From Clostridiales bacterium (lineage in GTDB: Bacteria > Bacillota > Clostridia > Saccharofermentanales > Saccharofermentanaceae), in assembly GCA_017961235.1 (NCBI GenBank), contig JAGCXQ010000050.1, forward strand, positions 1 through 64,000: 64,000 bases of DNA, given 5' to 3'. The notes beneath the pieces were generated by a model. That model searched no databases, was not told the origin of the DNA, and saw only the letters and a program-made list of their open reading frames with translations. This document shows positions 52,116 through 61,691 of the stretch, piece after piece; within the stretch, counting starts at the first letter, position 1, and every line of letters begins with the position of its first letter. The translations under genes were made by a program, and so were the position numbers.

Positions 52116-54473
52116 ATGGCAAAGAGATTGCGTGTGTTGGCAGTCGTATTGGCAGTTGCGTGTGTGCTGCCTTTTTCGGCATGCGGTAAGAAGAAATCCG
52201 GGAAAAGTAACGAGAAGGACACCCCGACAGTGGTGAAAGAGGACGATCCCTTTTTCAATGCGGAGATCAAAGAGCTGAAGCTTCCGATCGATCCGGAGAG
52301 AAAGCTGGATACCCAGTATGTTTCGAGCTGCCGGCTCATCGGAGACGTGGTACTGGTCGAGTATAACGTCAATTATGATGAAGATGAGGATTATGATCCG
52401 GATAATGTCGCGGAGTCTATGGCTCACGGGCAGGCTATTTATGATCTGTCCGGAAACCTGATCCATGAGACGAAGGCGGGAAACTGGGAGAACACGGCCG
52501 CAGCGACGATAGATAAGGCCGGCGATCTGTATTTCCTGGTAAGTGTCCCGAATGATCACTTCGAATATACGACCAAGCTCCGGAAAGTGAAAGACGGAAA
52601 AAGCGAAGATGTGATGGACGTCCCCGGTTCGGTCTCCGGTTCCGGGATGAATACTTCGGTTCAGGTCCTGGACGATGGTAACTTTGCCATCAACCTGGGA
52701 TCCGGCATTACTATCTATTCCAAAGAAGGGGAAAAGATATGCACGATCTCGGATCCCGGAAGAATAGTATCCATGAATGTATATCAGGTCGAAGGAAAAA
52801 ACTATATTCTTTCCAGAAATTCGTCTTATGATGAAGATGCCGATCCACAGTTCAAAGAAGTGGATCTGAAGACGGGGAAACTGGGTCAGGGCAAAAGTGC
52901 ACCGCTCATGGGACATGGCACATCCTTGACCTGCAGCGATAATAAACTCTATGCATTCAAGGGGTCAAAGGTCATAAGATATGACATAGGCTCCGGATCC
53001 TCGGAGACGGTATTTGACTGGAATGATACCGATGTGGATATGTGGCTCGTAAAAGGTGCATCCTGTCTTCCGAAAAATGATAATGAGTACTATGCCGCAT
53101 TTTCTGAGCGGATCGACGGGTTTTCGAGCCGAGCATGTCTTGTTTCACTGAAGAGAGCGGAGAAGAACCCGAATGCCGGAAAGACGATCATTACGGTCGG
53201 AATGCCGGCACTGATGGCCGAGTGCAGCAAATGCATATGCAGCTATAATTCGGACATGACGAAAAAATCGAGGATCAAGCTGATCGACTATAAGGAACAG
53301 CTGATCCTGGATGGAAAAGATCCGGATGAGACAACTGCCGAAGAGTACGTCCGTAAGGAGTTTCTGGCCGGACGTGTACCGGATATCCTTGTGGCATTTG
53401 ATTCTATAAGTGGATTTAAGAGCGATAATCTGATGGTCGATCTTGTTCCATATATCGATTCGGAAAACGGCCTGGACCGCTCGCTTTTCTATGACAATAT
53501 TTTCCGTACGATGGAAAAGGACGGAAAACTTTTCTTCGCACCGCTTACCTTTTCCGTGGAGACGCTGATGGTAAATGATAAGTTCATCCCGGAGAATGCT
53601 CCCTGGACATATAAAGGATTCTTAGAGGCAGGAAGATCTGTTCCGGATGGGGTATCCTTCTATCCGTCAAAACTGAAGGGACGGCTTCTGGGAGATATGC
53701 TCCGAACGACGAAAGCAGAATTTCTCGATTATGAAAAGAAGACGGTCCACTTTGACAACGACGACTTCTATACGCTACTGGATATTGCAAAAGAATTCGG
53801 TCTGGATAAGATCCCGGATGAGGAGCAGATGAAAGTAACCTATCTGGATGACGGAACAGCTATCTCGGAGGGCACTTTCATCACTCCGGAGGATAAGTTC
53901 AAAGAAGAGATCATTGCTGTCAGGGAAGCCTATGTGGTCAGCATGCTGACGTATGGCATGGAAAAATCATTTCTGAAAAATCATGCTTCCTACCGCGGAT
54001 ATCCCGGTAAAGACGGAGGAGGAAATGCCGTGATGTGCATCACTTCGATGGGCATTACTGCGGATTCGAAGAATAAAGACGAAGCATGGAATGTGATTAA
54101 AAGTTTCTACGAGAAGCAAGCACAGATCGACCTGTGCGCGATCTATGGCCTTCCTATGAGAAGAGAATCATTCCGTGCTGCTGCTGAGAAAGAGATGAAT
54201 GCAATACAGGCAAATAGAGCGCGCATGATCGAAGAAATGAATGGTAATGTGGATCCGTCGCTGGATGATTTTGCGCCGGATATTCAGCCCAAGGATATCG
54301 ATGATGTGGAAAAACTGATCCTTAGTATCGACCGCTCATTTGAAGGAGATGGAGCCATCGAGGATATCGTCATGGAAGAAGCAGGCGGTTATTTCGCAGG
54401 CTCGAGATCGAAAGAAGATACAGCAAAAAACATCAACAACCGCGGAAATATTCTCATGAAAGAGCGGGGGTGA
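52116..54473 (+). CDS. Lipoprotein with propeller-like and solute-binding domains (paralogue 1)
   Basis: The product of 785 residues has a signal helix and lipobox LPFSAC (Cys near 23). An N-terminal domain (about 45-370) is made of repeating beta strands of the DGNFAINL and GDLYFLV type, probably a propeller. It ends in a conserved FDWNDTDVD and an AEKNPNAGK junction. The C-terminal 400 residues resemble family 1 solute-binding proteins: WTYKGFLEAG, a hinge, and the C-terminal YFAG-type tail. ATG 52116 has ACGGAGGG upstream. No transporter permease gene is nearby. Two similar genes follow directly. It may be a sensor or a carbohydrate-binding surface protein rather than a transport partner. 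Confidence 0.85.
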   Translation: MAKRLRVLAVVLAVACVLPFSACGKKKSGKSNEKDTPTVVKEDDPFFNAEIKELKLPIDPERKLDTQYVSSCRLIGDVVLVEYNVNYDEDEDYDPDNVAESMAHGQAIYDLSGNLIHETKAGNWENTAAATIDKAGDLYFLVSVPNDHFEYTTKLRKVKDGKSEDVMDVPGSVSGSGMNTSVQVLDDGNFAINLGSGITIYSKEGEKICTISDPGRIVSMNVYQVEGKNYILSRNSSYDEDADPQFKEVDLKTGKLGQGKSAPLMGHGTSLTCSDNKLYAFKGSKVIRYDIGSGSSETVFDWNDTDVDMWLVKGASCLPKNDNEYYAAFSERIDGFSSRACLVSLKRAEKNPNAGKTIITVGMPALMAECSKCICSYNSDMTKKSRIKLIDYKEQLILDGKDPDETTAEEYVRKEFLAGRVPDILVAFDSISGFKSDNLMVDLVPYIDSENGLDRSLFYDNIFRTMEKDGKLFFAPLTFSVETLMVNDKFIPENAPWTYKGFLEAGRSVPDGVSFYPSKLKGRLLGDMLRTTKAEFLDYEKKTVHFDNDDFYTLLDIAKEFGLDKIPDEEQMKVTYLDDGTAISEGTFITPEDKFKEEIIAVREAYVVSMLTYGMEKSFLKNHASYRGYPGKDGGGNAVMCITSMGITADSKNKDEAWNVIKSFYEKQAQIDLCAIYGLPMRRESFRAAAEKEMNAIQANRARMIEEMNGNVDPSLDDFAPDIQPKDIDDVEKLILSIDRSFEGDGAIEDIVMEEAGGYFAGSRSKEDTAKNINNRGNILMKERG

Positions 54474-54478
54474 GCGGC

Positions 54479-56971
54479 ATGGCAAACGTCTGTATTATGA
54501 ACCATAAAAGAATCCTGTCATCGGTGATGATCCTGTCTTTGCTCCTGCCTGCAACTGGCTGCGGAAAGAGATCCGGGGAGAAAAGAAGTGAAGATCTGTA
54601 TGCTTCCGGAAGAGAGATCTCATCTTCGGACCCGTTCTTCCAATACACGGCCAGCAATCTGAAAATACCGCTGGATAAGGATAAGGAAGTCAGTTATAAA
54701 GGAATACAGAATCTGGAGCCCATGGGGGATTATCTGATCGGCTCGTATATGATCGACTACGTGCTCCCGGAGAGGCTTTCCAGAAAACAGGAGCATCCCG
54801 AGAATATGACGGAGGCTGAGTTTGCGGAGATCGCACAGTATTCCAGGAGCAGTACGGCGATCTTCAGCATGCAGGGAGATCTTGTCAAGGATCTCGGCGG
54901 AAGTGCGGATAAGCCGCTTCTCGGAGTAGCATCCGATTCCGATAAAAATGTCTATCTTATGAGGCATATGCACGATCAGTTCTACTCGGAAAACTGGGTC
55001 GAGATGCAGGTGTTTGATTTCGAAGGGAACCTGAAAGAAACGATCAGATTTACCGAGCCTCCGGTGGAGATCCCCGGTTTGCAGGGAAGCCTTTCGCCGG
55101 AAGAAGCGTTTGCGAAAAAACTGGAGGAAGAGGATTATGAGATCCGGCTCGATCCTTTTGATTCGGATATCAATATCGGACTGACAAAGACGCAGATCCT
55201 AAGCGACGGGTCATTTCTGTTTTCCCGGGACGGCACGATGTCGATCTATGGCCGGGATGGAAATAAACGCTGTGATGTGACTGACCCCGAGCGGAAGCTT
55301 GTGAAGAATGCTTTCCTGAAGGGAGGCAAATACTATGTGCTTTCCGTGCAGGAGGATAAAGAAAAAGGCCGTAATGTCCTGATCAAAGAACTGAACATCA
55401 CGACCGGTGCACTCGGCCGCGGGAAAGATGCTTTTGCGCTGGCGGAGTATGATACTCCCGTGGTAACGGCGAACGGAGTCTATATCAGTTCTCTGAACGG
55501 CTGTGCCGAATACGACGTCGATGCAGATGTGGTAAACGAAGTCTTTAACTGGAACGATACGGATGTGGACCGCTCCATGCTTGTTTCGGTGAGATGCTTT
55601 CCGGAGAGCGGAGATAAGCTGAATGCGCTCGCATACGGGAATGATCCCCAGGAGCCTCATCTGATCCAGCTGACCCGTGCAGAGAAGAATCCGCACGCGG
55701 GAAAGAGAATCATCCGGATCGGCGGTATGCATCTTTCCGGAGATGAGAACCTGATGACCTTCCTCAGCCACTATAATGCGGATCCGGAAGGAAAGACACG
55801 CGCGGTCATCATTGACTATACCGAGGACCGGGACGCGGAAGTCGATAGTGCGGAAACGGTGAAGAAGATCTACCTGGATATCCTCTCCGGAAAAGGACCG
55901 GATATCGTAGTGAATATGGGTGATTCCGAGATGTTCAGAAACAGCCGTGTGCTGGAAGATCTGAATGCATATCTCGACGGACCGCAGGGGATCGACAGGA
56001 CGAAGTATTTCGACAATGTTTTCCGTGCGTGTGAAAGAGACGGGAAGCTCTACCATATCCCGATCGATTTCTCGCTGGAGGGACTGATGGTGAATACGGA
56101 TCTTATCTCCTGCACGAAAGGATGGACATATGAGGAGTTTGCTACATCGGCAAAAGCACTTCCGGACGAGGTAAGTATTCTTCCTTTAAGTACGTACGAC
56201 GAACTTCTGCGGATGATGCTGGGAACATCACTGTCCAGGTTTGTGAACTATCAGGACCAGACGGTGAACTTCCAAAATGATGAGATGAAGAAACTTCTGG
56301 ATCTGGTCAGAAACTACGGGGTCAAAAAAGTCGCGCCAAATGAGAGAAGAGGTGTCGAGACTGAGTATTATTCAGACGGTTCATCCACCGTTTCCGTCGT
56401 GGATTATTCCGAGAAAAAACTGAGAGAGGGCATGCTCGCGGCCAAGGATGTCACGCTCTATTCCGTGTACAATATTCCGTTCCAGGGAAGACTGATCCCC
56501 GGAAGTCCGGCTTTCCTGGGATACCCGTCCTTAGCGGGGAACGGAATGGCCATCCACCCGGAGCGCACACTGGGTCTCCTTTCTTCCGGAAAGTATAAGG
56601 ATCTGGCCTGGGATCTGATCCGCTCCTACCTCGAATATGATAATGAAAATACCGGAGATTCCGGGATCCCTGTAAATAGAGAGAGTTTTGAGAAACAGTG
56701 CCGGATGGTCATGGACGAAGCCAATGAGAAGTATAGAAAAGAAAGAGAAGAATTCTTCTGGATGAAATCTTTTCTGGTAGAGGTCCATGAGGAGGATATC
56801 GATACCCTCCGGGAACTGGTGGAAAACGCGGATACTGTCACACTTCGTGATGAAGCGATCCTTTCCATCATTTCTGAAGATGCTGCAGGGTATTTCGCCG
56901 GAGACCGGACGGCGGATGATGTCCTAAATATCATTCAGAACAGAGCGAAGCTCGTCGTGACGGAACTCTAA
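54479..56971 (+). CDS. Lipoprotein with propeller-like and solute-binding domains (paralogue 2)
   Basis: The product of about 830 residues is the same two-domain type as its neighbours. The lipobox is LPATGC, and the SSDPFFQYTA entry segment, FNWNDTDVDR, HAGKRIIRIGG and tail EDAAGYFAGDRTADDV align with paralogues 1 and 3. A GTG at 54470 overlaps the previous stop, but GGGGGTGA sits about six bases before ATG 54479. A later ATG at 54497 would give a cleaner signal peptide but has no ribosome site. The gene probably arose by duplication and is transcribed with both neighbours. Confidence 0.82.
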   Translation: MANVCIMNHKRILSSVMILSLLLPATGCGKRSGEKRSEDLYASGREISSSDPFFQYTASNLKIPLDKDKEVSYKGIQNLEPMGDYLIGSYMIDYVLPERLSRKQEHPENMTEAEFAEIAQYSRSSTAIFSMQGDLVKDLGGSADKPLLGVASDSDKNVYLMRHMHDQFYSENWVEMQVFDFEGNLKETIRFTEPPVEIPGLQGSLSPEEAFAKKLEEEDYEIRLDPFDSDINIGLTKTQILSDGSFLFSRDGTMSIYGRDGNKRCDVTDPERKLVKNAFLKGGKYYVLSVQEDKEKGRNVLIKELNITTGALGRGKDAFALAEYDTPVVTANGVYISSLNGCAEYDVDADVVNEVFNWNDTDVDRSMLVSVRCFPESGDKLNALAYGNDPQEPHLIQLTRAEKNPHAGKRIIRIGGMHLSGDENLMTFLSHYNADPEGKTRAVIIDYTEDRDAEVDSAETVKKIYLDILSGKGPDIVVNMGDSEMFRNSRVLEDLNAYLDGPQGIDRTKYFDNVFRACERDGKLYHIPIDFSLEGLMVNTDLISCTKGWTYEEFATSAKALPDEVSILPLSTYDELLRMMLGTSLSRFVNYQDQTVNFQNDEMKKLLDLVRNYGVKKVAPNERRGVETEYYSDGSSTVSVVDYSEKKLREGMLAAKDVTLYSVYNIPFQGRLIPGSPAFLGYPSLAGNGMAIHPERTLGLLSSGKYKDLAWDLIRSYLEYDNENTGDSGIPVNRESFEKQCRMVMDEANEKYRKEREEFFWMKSFLVEVHEEDIDTLRELVENADTVTLRDEAILSIISEDAAGYFAGDRTADDVLNIIQNRAKLVVTEL

Positions 56972-57024
56972 GACGTCACAAAATAGAAAAATACGGGTGA
57001 TTTCGGAGAAAGAGGTGTAACGAT

Positions 57025-59460
57025 ATGACGGATAAAAAAATAAGGCGGATAGCTGCAGCCTGCCTGACAGCCTCCCTGATCCTGCCTGTTTCCGCATGCG
57101 GGAAGAGATCCAAATCGAAAACGGATGAGAAGGCGGATCTCTATTCATCCGGAAGAGTGATCCAGGCGACGGATCCGTATTTTACTGCGGATGTGAAGCA
57201 GGTCAGTATTCCGATAGATACAGGTAAGACCGTAGAGTATGTCACCACCACCGGATGTACTTTTACGGGAGATGTTGCGATCGTTACTTATACCGTCAGT
57301 TACAAGATCCCGGAGGAACTCGAGAAAAAGTGGAAAGCCGCTGAGCAGTCGGGAGAACCTTTCAATTACGATTTTTCGGAATACATCGATAACTCAGCGG
57401 GGATCTTTGACAAAGAGGGGAATCTGATCAAGTCGATCGAGATGGGTGAGGATGTGATCTATGGCGTCACGGCGGATAAAGAAGGTAATATCCATATGCT
57501 CTATTATCACTATGATCCTTCGGTATATTCAGCAGATCCGAAATCGGGAAAGATGGAAAAAACGAAGCCGACGGAATGGATCGAGGTGTTTGACAGTTCC
57601 GGAAATACGATCCGGCGTTCTCCGCTCGATATAGAAAATACGGATGACTGGATCAACTGGAAATCTTCTCTTGAGATACAGGAAGACGGTTCCTATAGCT
57701 TTTCCATAGAGGGAATGTTATATGTCTTCTCTTCGGATGGAAAACTCCTGTATCAGGTCACAGATATCGGCCGGGAGATCCAGGGAAATATCCTCCGTCA
57801 GGACGGAAAGCACTATGTGCTTTCTTATTATCATGATCCGAACGAAGGAAATGAGTACCAGATCAAAGAAATAGATCTCAAGACAGGGAAACTGGGACCC
57901 GGGACGGAGGCAGGCGCACTGGCTTCTTTCGACAATGTGACCGTTAAGGAAGACGGGGTATTCGTGAGCTCTTACAGCGGATGCTTCAAATATGATATGA
58001 ATACGGGAAAGATAGAGCAGGTCTTCTCCTGGAACGATACGGATCTGGACCGTGCACAGCTCCGGGATATCGAGTGCACACCAAGTAATGAGAACGAGAT
58101 CCTGGCGGTAGGACACAAGGATTACCTGTATGATTATCCGTACCTGATCCGCCTGACCAGAGAAAAGACGAATCCCCATGCCGGCAAAAAGCTTCTGGTG
58201 ATCGGTGGAGAGAATATCTCTAAGGATAAAGATCTCGTGTCCTTCGCCAGTGTCTATTCTTCCAAACCCGAGAATGCCGCGAGAGTCGTGATCGTGGATT
58301 ATACAGACGGAATGGCAACAGACGCCGACTATTCCGAGATCGAGAAAAAGATCTATCTGGATACACTCTCCGGAGCAGGTCCGGATATTCTGGTGAATCT
58401 TTTCGATTCGATCTCTTTCCGGAGTAACGCGATGATGGAGGATATGAACCAGTATATCGACGGAAGCCGGGGAATCGACAGAAGCCTTTATTTCGATAAT
58501 GTCTTCCGTGTGTGCGAGACCGATGGCTCGCTGTATCATATCCCGGTCCGCTTTGCTCTGGAGGGACTGATCGTTAACTCGGAACTCATCCCGAACACAT
58601 ACGGATGGACATACGATGAGTTCTACGAAGCATCCCGGAAGATGCCGGAGAACGTGAGTTTCCTTGAAGGTGTCCTCTATAACGATCTGCTGAAACTGAT
58701 GCTCGGCACATCTCTTCCCCAGTTCGTGGACTACAAGAATAAGACAGTCGATCTGGATAACGAAGAGATGCGCATGATCCTTCAGATGGTAAAAAGATAC
58801 GGAGTGACGAAGATCCCTGAAGATGAAGGGTATCAGTATAAGGTGATCAAGCTTTCCGATAACTCCAGATTGGAAGGTGAGATGGATATTACAGAGACAA
58901 AATTTGCGGAGGGCATGCTCGCCATCCGCGTCTGGGAACTGGATAATGCATCTTCTATCGGAGCGCAGAGGGGCCGTGGCGCAGAAAAACCGGCCTTCCT
59001 CGGCTATCCGGCTACGAAGAAAACAGGAATGGCAGTGCGCCCGAAGCTGACCATGGGGATCACTTCTTCAAGTGACAGCAAAGGTCCGGCATGGGATTTC
59101 ATCCGTGCCTATCTCGAACATGAGACACCATCGGGTCTATATCCTTATACCACGCCCACCCGCATTGCCGCGTTTGAAGAGGAATTCAAAAACATAATGG
59201 AGGAGAGCAATGCTCTTTATGAGCAGTACTTTGCTGAGGATCCGGTCTGGGCCCGATATGCTTCTTATCAGGTCGATGAAAGTGATATGGAGACCTTCCG
59301 TGAACTGGTGAAAGGTGCAACGATCTGTACCGGTGGTGATCCGGTGATCTTCAATATCATATGCGAAGAAGCGGCAGGTTATTTTGCCGGTGACCGGACG
59401 GAAGATGAAGTCCTGAAGAATATCCAGAACCGCGCCTCGATCGTGGTGAAGGAGCGGTAG
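57025..59460 (+). CDS. Lipoprotein with propeller-like and solute-binding domains (paralogue 3)
   Basis: The third paralogue has 811 residues. Its lipobox is LPVSAC, and shared landmarks are ATDPYFTAD, FSWNDTDLDRA, HAGKKLLVIGGEN and tail EEAAGYFAGDRTEDEV. It is closer to paralogue 2 than to 1, judging by the GKRSxxK segment after the lipobox and the tail. AAAGAGGTG precedes the ATG, and the gene ends in TAG. It lies back to back with the convergent kinase gene. The triplication without any permease is unusual for solute-binding proteins. Confidence 0.85.
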   Translation: MTDKKIRRIAAACLTASLILPVSACGKRSKSKTDEKADLYSSGRVIQATDPYFTADVKQVSIPIDTGKTVEYVTTTGCTFTGDVAIVTYTVSYKIPEELEKKWKAAEQSGEPFNYDFSEYIDNSAGIFDKEGNLIKSIEMGEDVIYGVTADKEGNIHMLYYHYDPSVYSADPKSGKMEKTKPTEWIEVFDSSGNTIRRSPLDIENTDDWINWKSSLEIQEDGSYSFSIEGMLYVFSSDGKLLYQVTDIGREIQGNILRQDGKHYVLSYYHDPNEGNEYQIKEIDLKTGKLGPGTEAGALASFDNVTVKEDGVFVSSYSGCFKYDMNTGKIEQVFSWNDTDLDRAQLRDIECTPSNENEILAVGHKDYLYDYPYLIRLTREKTNPHAGKKLLVIGGENISKDKDLVSFASVYSSKPENAARVVIVDYTDGMATDADYSEIEKKIYLDTLSGAGPDILVNLFDSISFRSNAMMEDMNQYIDGSRGIDRSLYFDNVFRVCETDGSLYHIPVRFALEGLIVNSELIPNTYGWTYDEFYEASRKMPENVSFLEGVLYNDLLKLMLGTSLPQFVDYKNKTVDLDNEEMRMILQMVKRYGVTKIPEDEGYQYKVIKLSDNSRLEGEMDITETKFAEGMLAIRVWELDNASSIGAQRGRGAEKPAFLGYPATKKTGMAVRPKLTMGITSSSDSKGPAWDFIRAYLEHETPSGLYPYTTPTRIAAFEEEFKNIMEESNALYEQYFAEDPVWARYASYQVDESDMETFRELVKGATICTGGDPVIFNIICEEAAGYFAGDRTEDEVLKNIQNRASIVVKER

Positions 59461-59490
59461 GACTGATCGTGGTCGAAGCGATCGCGAAAC

Positions 59491-60834
59491 TTATAACTGG
59501 ATCGTTATCGTAAGTTTCTTATCAGAGCCGGAGGCCGCAGTGATGCGGCCTTTGTGCTTGCTGACGATGGCCTTTGCCATAGAAAGTCCGATGCCATGCC
59601 CGCCGGTCGCGGAGTTTCTGGAAGCATCTGTCCGGTAGAAACGCTCGAACATGTTCTTACATTCTTCCGGGGAGAGGGTCTCTTCCGTGTCGTTGGTCAC
59701 CTCGATCTTTGCGCCCTTCTTATAGCGAATGGCGGTAACCTTGATATGTCCATTCTCCGGACAGTACTTCACGGCATTGTCGAGCACGATCGACAGCAGA
59801 GACTCGATCGATTTCTTATCGCCCTGGATGTGGATGCCTTCTTCGATATTTGAACTGATCGTCTTGTTTGATGCTGTCGCCACCGCGCCAAAAGAACCTG
59901 TCTGACTCTTCAGAAGCGAGGACAGATCAAGATCTTTCATCTCGAGCATGGTGGAGGTCTCCTCCATCTTGGAAAGCGAGATCAGATCCTGCGTCAGCTC
60001 GGACAGGCGCTTCGTCTGGAGCTTGATGTCAGAGATCCATTCGCTCTCCGACTGTTCCATCTCCAGAACCTCGGCATCAGCCGTGATGATCGCAAGCGGG
60101 GTCTTGATCTCGTGTCCTGCATCCGTGATGAAGCGCTTCTGCTTCTCGTAGCTCTCGGCGACCGGACGGACTATCCTGCCGGAAGCAAGAAATACGAGGA
60201 TCCCCACGCCGACCAGGCAGAGAAGCGATACGAAGATACTGATATTTCTGAAGTTCCTGAAGTTCTGAAGACCGATGCCACAGTCGCGGAAGATGACCAG
60301 ACGGCAGTTATTCTCATCAGGCTCACCGACGAGATAACGGTAGTCCCCGATAAAACCGGAAGAGCCCTTCCTGTTTAGTGCTTTTGCCGCATAATCAACG
60401 GCTTCGGACTCCGAGACGGCAGAGATTCGGCCGGTATCTACGAGCACCGCATTTTCTGACTCATCGAAAAGAACGGTGAAGTATCTGGTCTCGTAAGCAA
60501 GTTCCGGGGAGTCGATACGGTCCTCGCGGAACCACATAAAGGAGCGTTTCCCCGAGCGGGCATCGTCGTCGACGATGATCGTTGTTTCGAAGTCACTGAG
60601 AGTGTCATCACTGCTCATGCCGGGCTTCGGAGGCATTCCCTCCTTCGGGCCTTTCCCCGGGCCGTGCTCGTCAAAAGCACCGCCATTTCGCATCAGGATC
60701 TCGAGGATATCGTCACTTTCGGAGACGACCTGACGGTAGTTGCTGAAATTGATACCGCCGATCAGGATGACCATTACCAGAAGGACGGCGAGCATCGTGA
60801 GAAGTATTAAGCGCATGCGGAGTTTTCGGATCAT
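59491..60834 (-). CDS. Sensor histidine kinase divergent from the VTC operon
   Basis: The kinase of 447 residues has a first helix at about 8-28. An outer domain of about 165 residues contains a Gly/Pro/Lys-rich segment (50-75) and acidic runs, and the second helix is at about 198-217. The HisKA box has phospho-His241 in DAGHEIKTPLAI, and the HATPase domain has DNAVKYCPE and GGHGIGLSM. Acidic patches in the outer domain recall cation-sensing kinases of the PmrB type, but that is only a similarity of composition. Its ATG overlaps the regulator stop (ATGA). Confidence 0.93.
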   Translation of the reverse strand: MIRKLRMRLILLTMLAVLLVMVILIGGINFSNYRQVVSESDDILEILMRNGGAFDEHGPGKGPKEGMPPKPGMSSDDTLSDFETTIIVDDDARSGKRSFMWFREDRIDSPELAYETRYFTVLFDESENAVLVDTGRISAVSESEAVDYAAKALNRKGSSGFIGDYRYLVGEPDENNCRLVIFRDCGIGLQNFRNFRNISIFVSLLCLVGVGILVFLASGRIVRPVAESYEKQKRFITDAGHEIKTPLAIITADAEVLEMEQSESEWISDIKLQTKRLSELTQDLISLSKMEETSTMLEMKDLDLSSLLKSQTGSFGAVATASNKTISSNIEEGIHIQGDKKSIESLLSIVLDNAVKYCPENGHIKVTAIRYKKGAKIEVTNDTEETLSPEECKNMFERFYRTDASRNSATGGHGIGLSMAKAIVSKHKGRITAASGSDKKLTITIQL

Positions 60835-61505
60835 TTCTCCACCTCCAGGAAATACCCGGCATTTCTGGCTGCCTTGATTTTCACGTCAGATCCGATGGAG
60901 GTGAGCTTCTTTCTAAGATAAGACAGGTTCGTCCATACGACGTTGATATCGGCGTCAGAATCGAGTCCCCAGACCTTCTCCATGAAGCGGTCCGTGGAGA
61001 TGAGGGCGCCCGGATTACTCATGAGGTATTCCATCATCTGGTATTCTTTCGCGGCGAGGCGGACAGAACCGGAGGGACCGCTGAGCTCGAAGCTCTTTCT
61101 ATCAAGAACGATGTTCCCGAATCGCAGAGAGTTGTCCGCTGCGGTGGAGACGGATCTCGTGATCGCGCGGAGTCTTGCCAGGAGTTCTCTACTCTCAAAC
61201 GGTTTGGTGAGATAGTCATTCGCTCCGAGGTCCAGTCCCTCGACTTTATCGTCGATCTCGGATCTTGCGGTGAGCATCATGACCGGGATCGTGATGCCCT
61301 TCTCGCGGATCTTCTTAAGGACAGTAAAGCCGTCCATCTTCGGCATCATGACATCAAGGACCGCGCAGTCGAATTCCCCGGAGAGAAGATAGTCCAGCGC
61401 ATCCTGTCCGTCATAGACAGCCTCCACGGAGTAATTATTCTTCGCAAGTATCGCGCAAAGTGCGCGGGATAGTGATTTTTCATCCTCGGCAAGAAGCAGA
61501 CGCAT
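60831..61505 (-). CDS. OmpR-family response regulator
   Basis: The regulator of 224 residues has a receiver domain with EDE at 7-9, phospho-Asp51 in CAVLDVMMPK, and LTARSE and KPFESRE. Its winged helix ends ARNAGYFLEV. It pairs with the kinase at 59491 by ATGA overlap. Divergent from it, 186 bases away, starts the VTC operon whose promoter carries a perfect YTTAAK-N5-YTTAAK box, making that operon its probable target. Confidence 0.93.
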   Translation of the reverse strand: MRLLLAEDEKSLSRALCAILAKNNYSVEAVYDGQDALDYLLSGEFDCAVLDVMMPKMDGFTVLKKIREKGITIPVMMLTARSEIDDKVEGLDLGANDYLTKPFESRELLARLRAITRSVSTAADNSLRFGNIVLDRKSFELSGPSGSVRLAAKEYQMMEYLMSNPGALISTDRFMEKVWGLDSDADINVVWTNLSYLRKKLTSIGSDVKIKAARNAGYFLEVEK

Positions 61506-61626
61506 GACCGGACTCCTTTGTTTTTTCGATCTGTTTTATCGGATCTTAAGTTTATATATACTAACTGCCTTATCCACATTATACAGCAGAAATGCCTGTA
61601 TCTCGGCGTTTTCTTTTCTTTCATGC

Positions 61627-61662
61627 TTTAAGGCTGACTTAAGGTTACCATGCTAACCTTAA
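61627..61662 (+). promoter_or_regulatory. PmrA/QseB-like box and inverted repeat before the VTC operon
   Basis: TTTAAG-N5-CTTAAG (61627-61643) fits the YTTAAK-N5-YTTAAK pattern of PmrA/QseB-type regulators exactly. It runs into a perfect inverted repeat TTAAGGTTA/TAACCTTAA (61639-61647, 61654-61662). Confidence 0.6.
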
Positions 61663-61691
61663 ACCAGGATTAAAGAAACGGAGGAAAAAAC

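Noticed and set aside
59489..59521. GAAACTTA/TAAGTTTC inverted repeat as a terminator between the lipoprotein and kinase genes
   Set aside because: It overlaps the last codons of the kinase gene and has no T-run; too weak to call.
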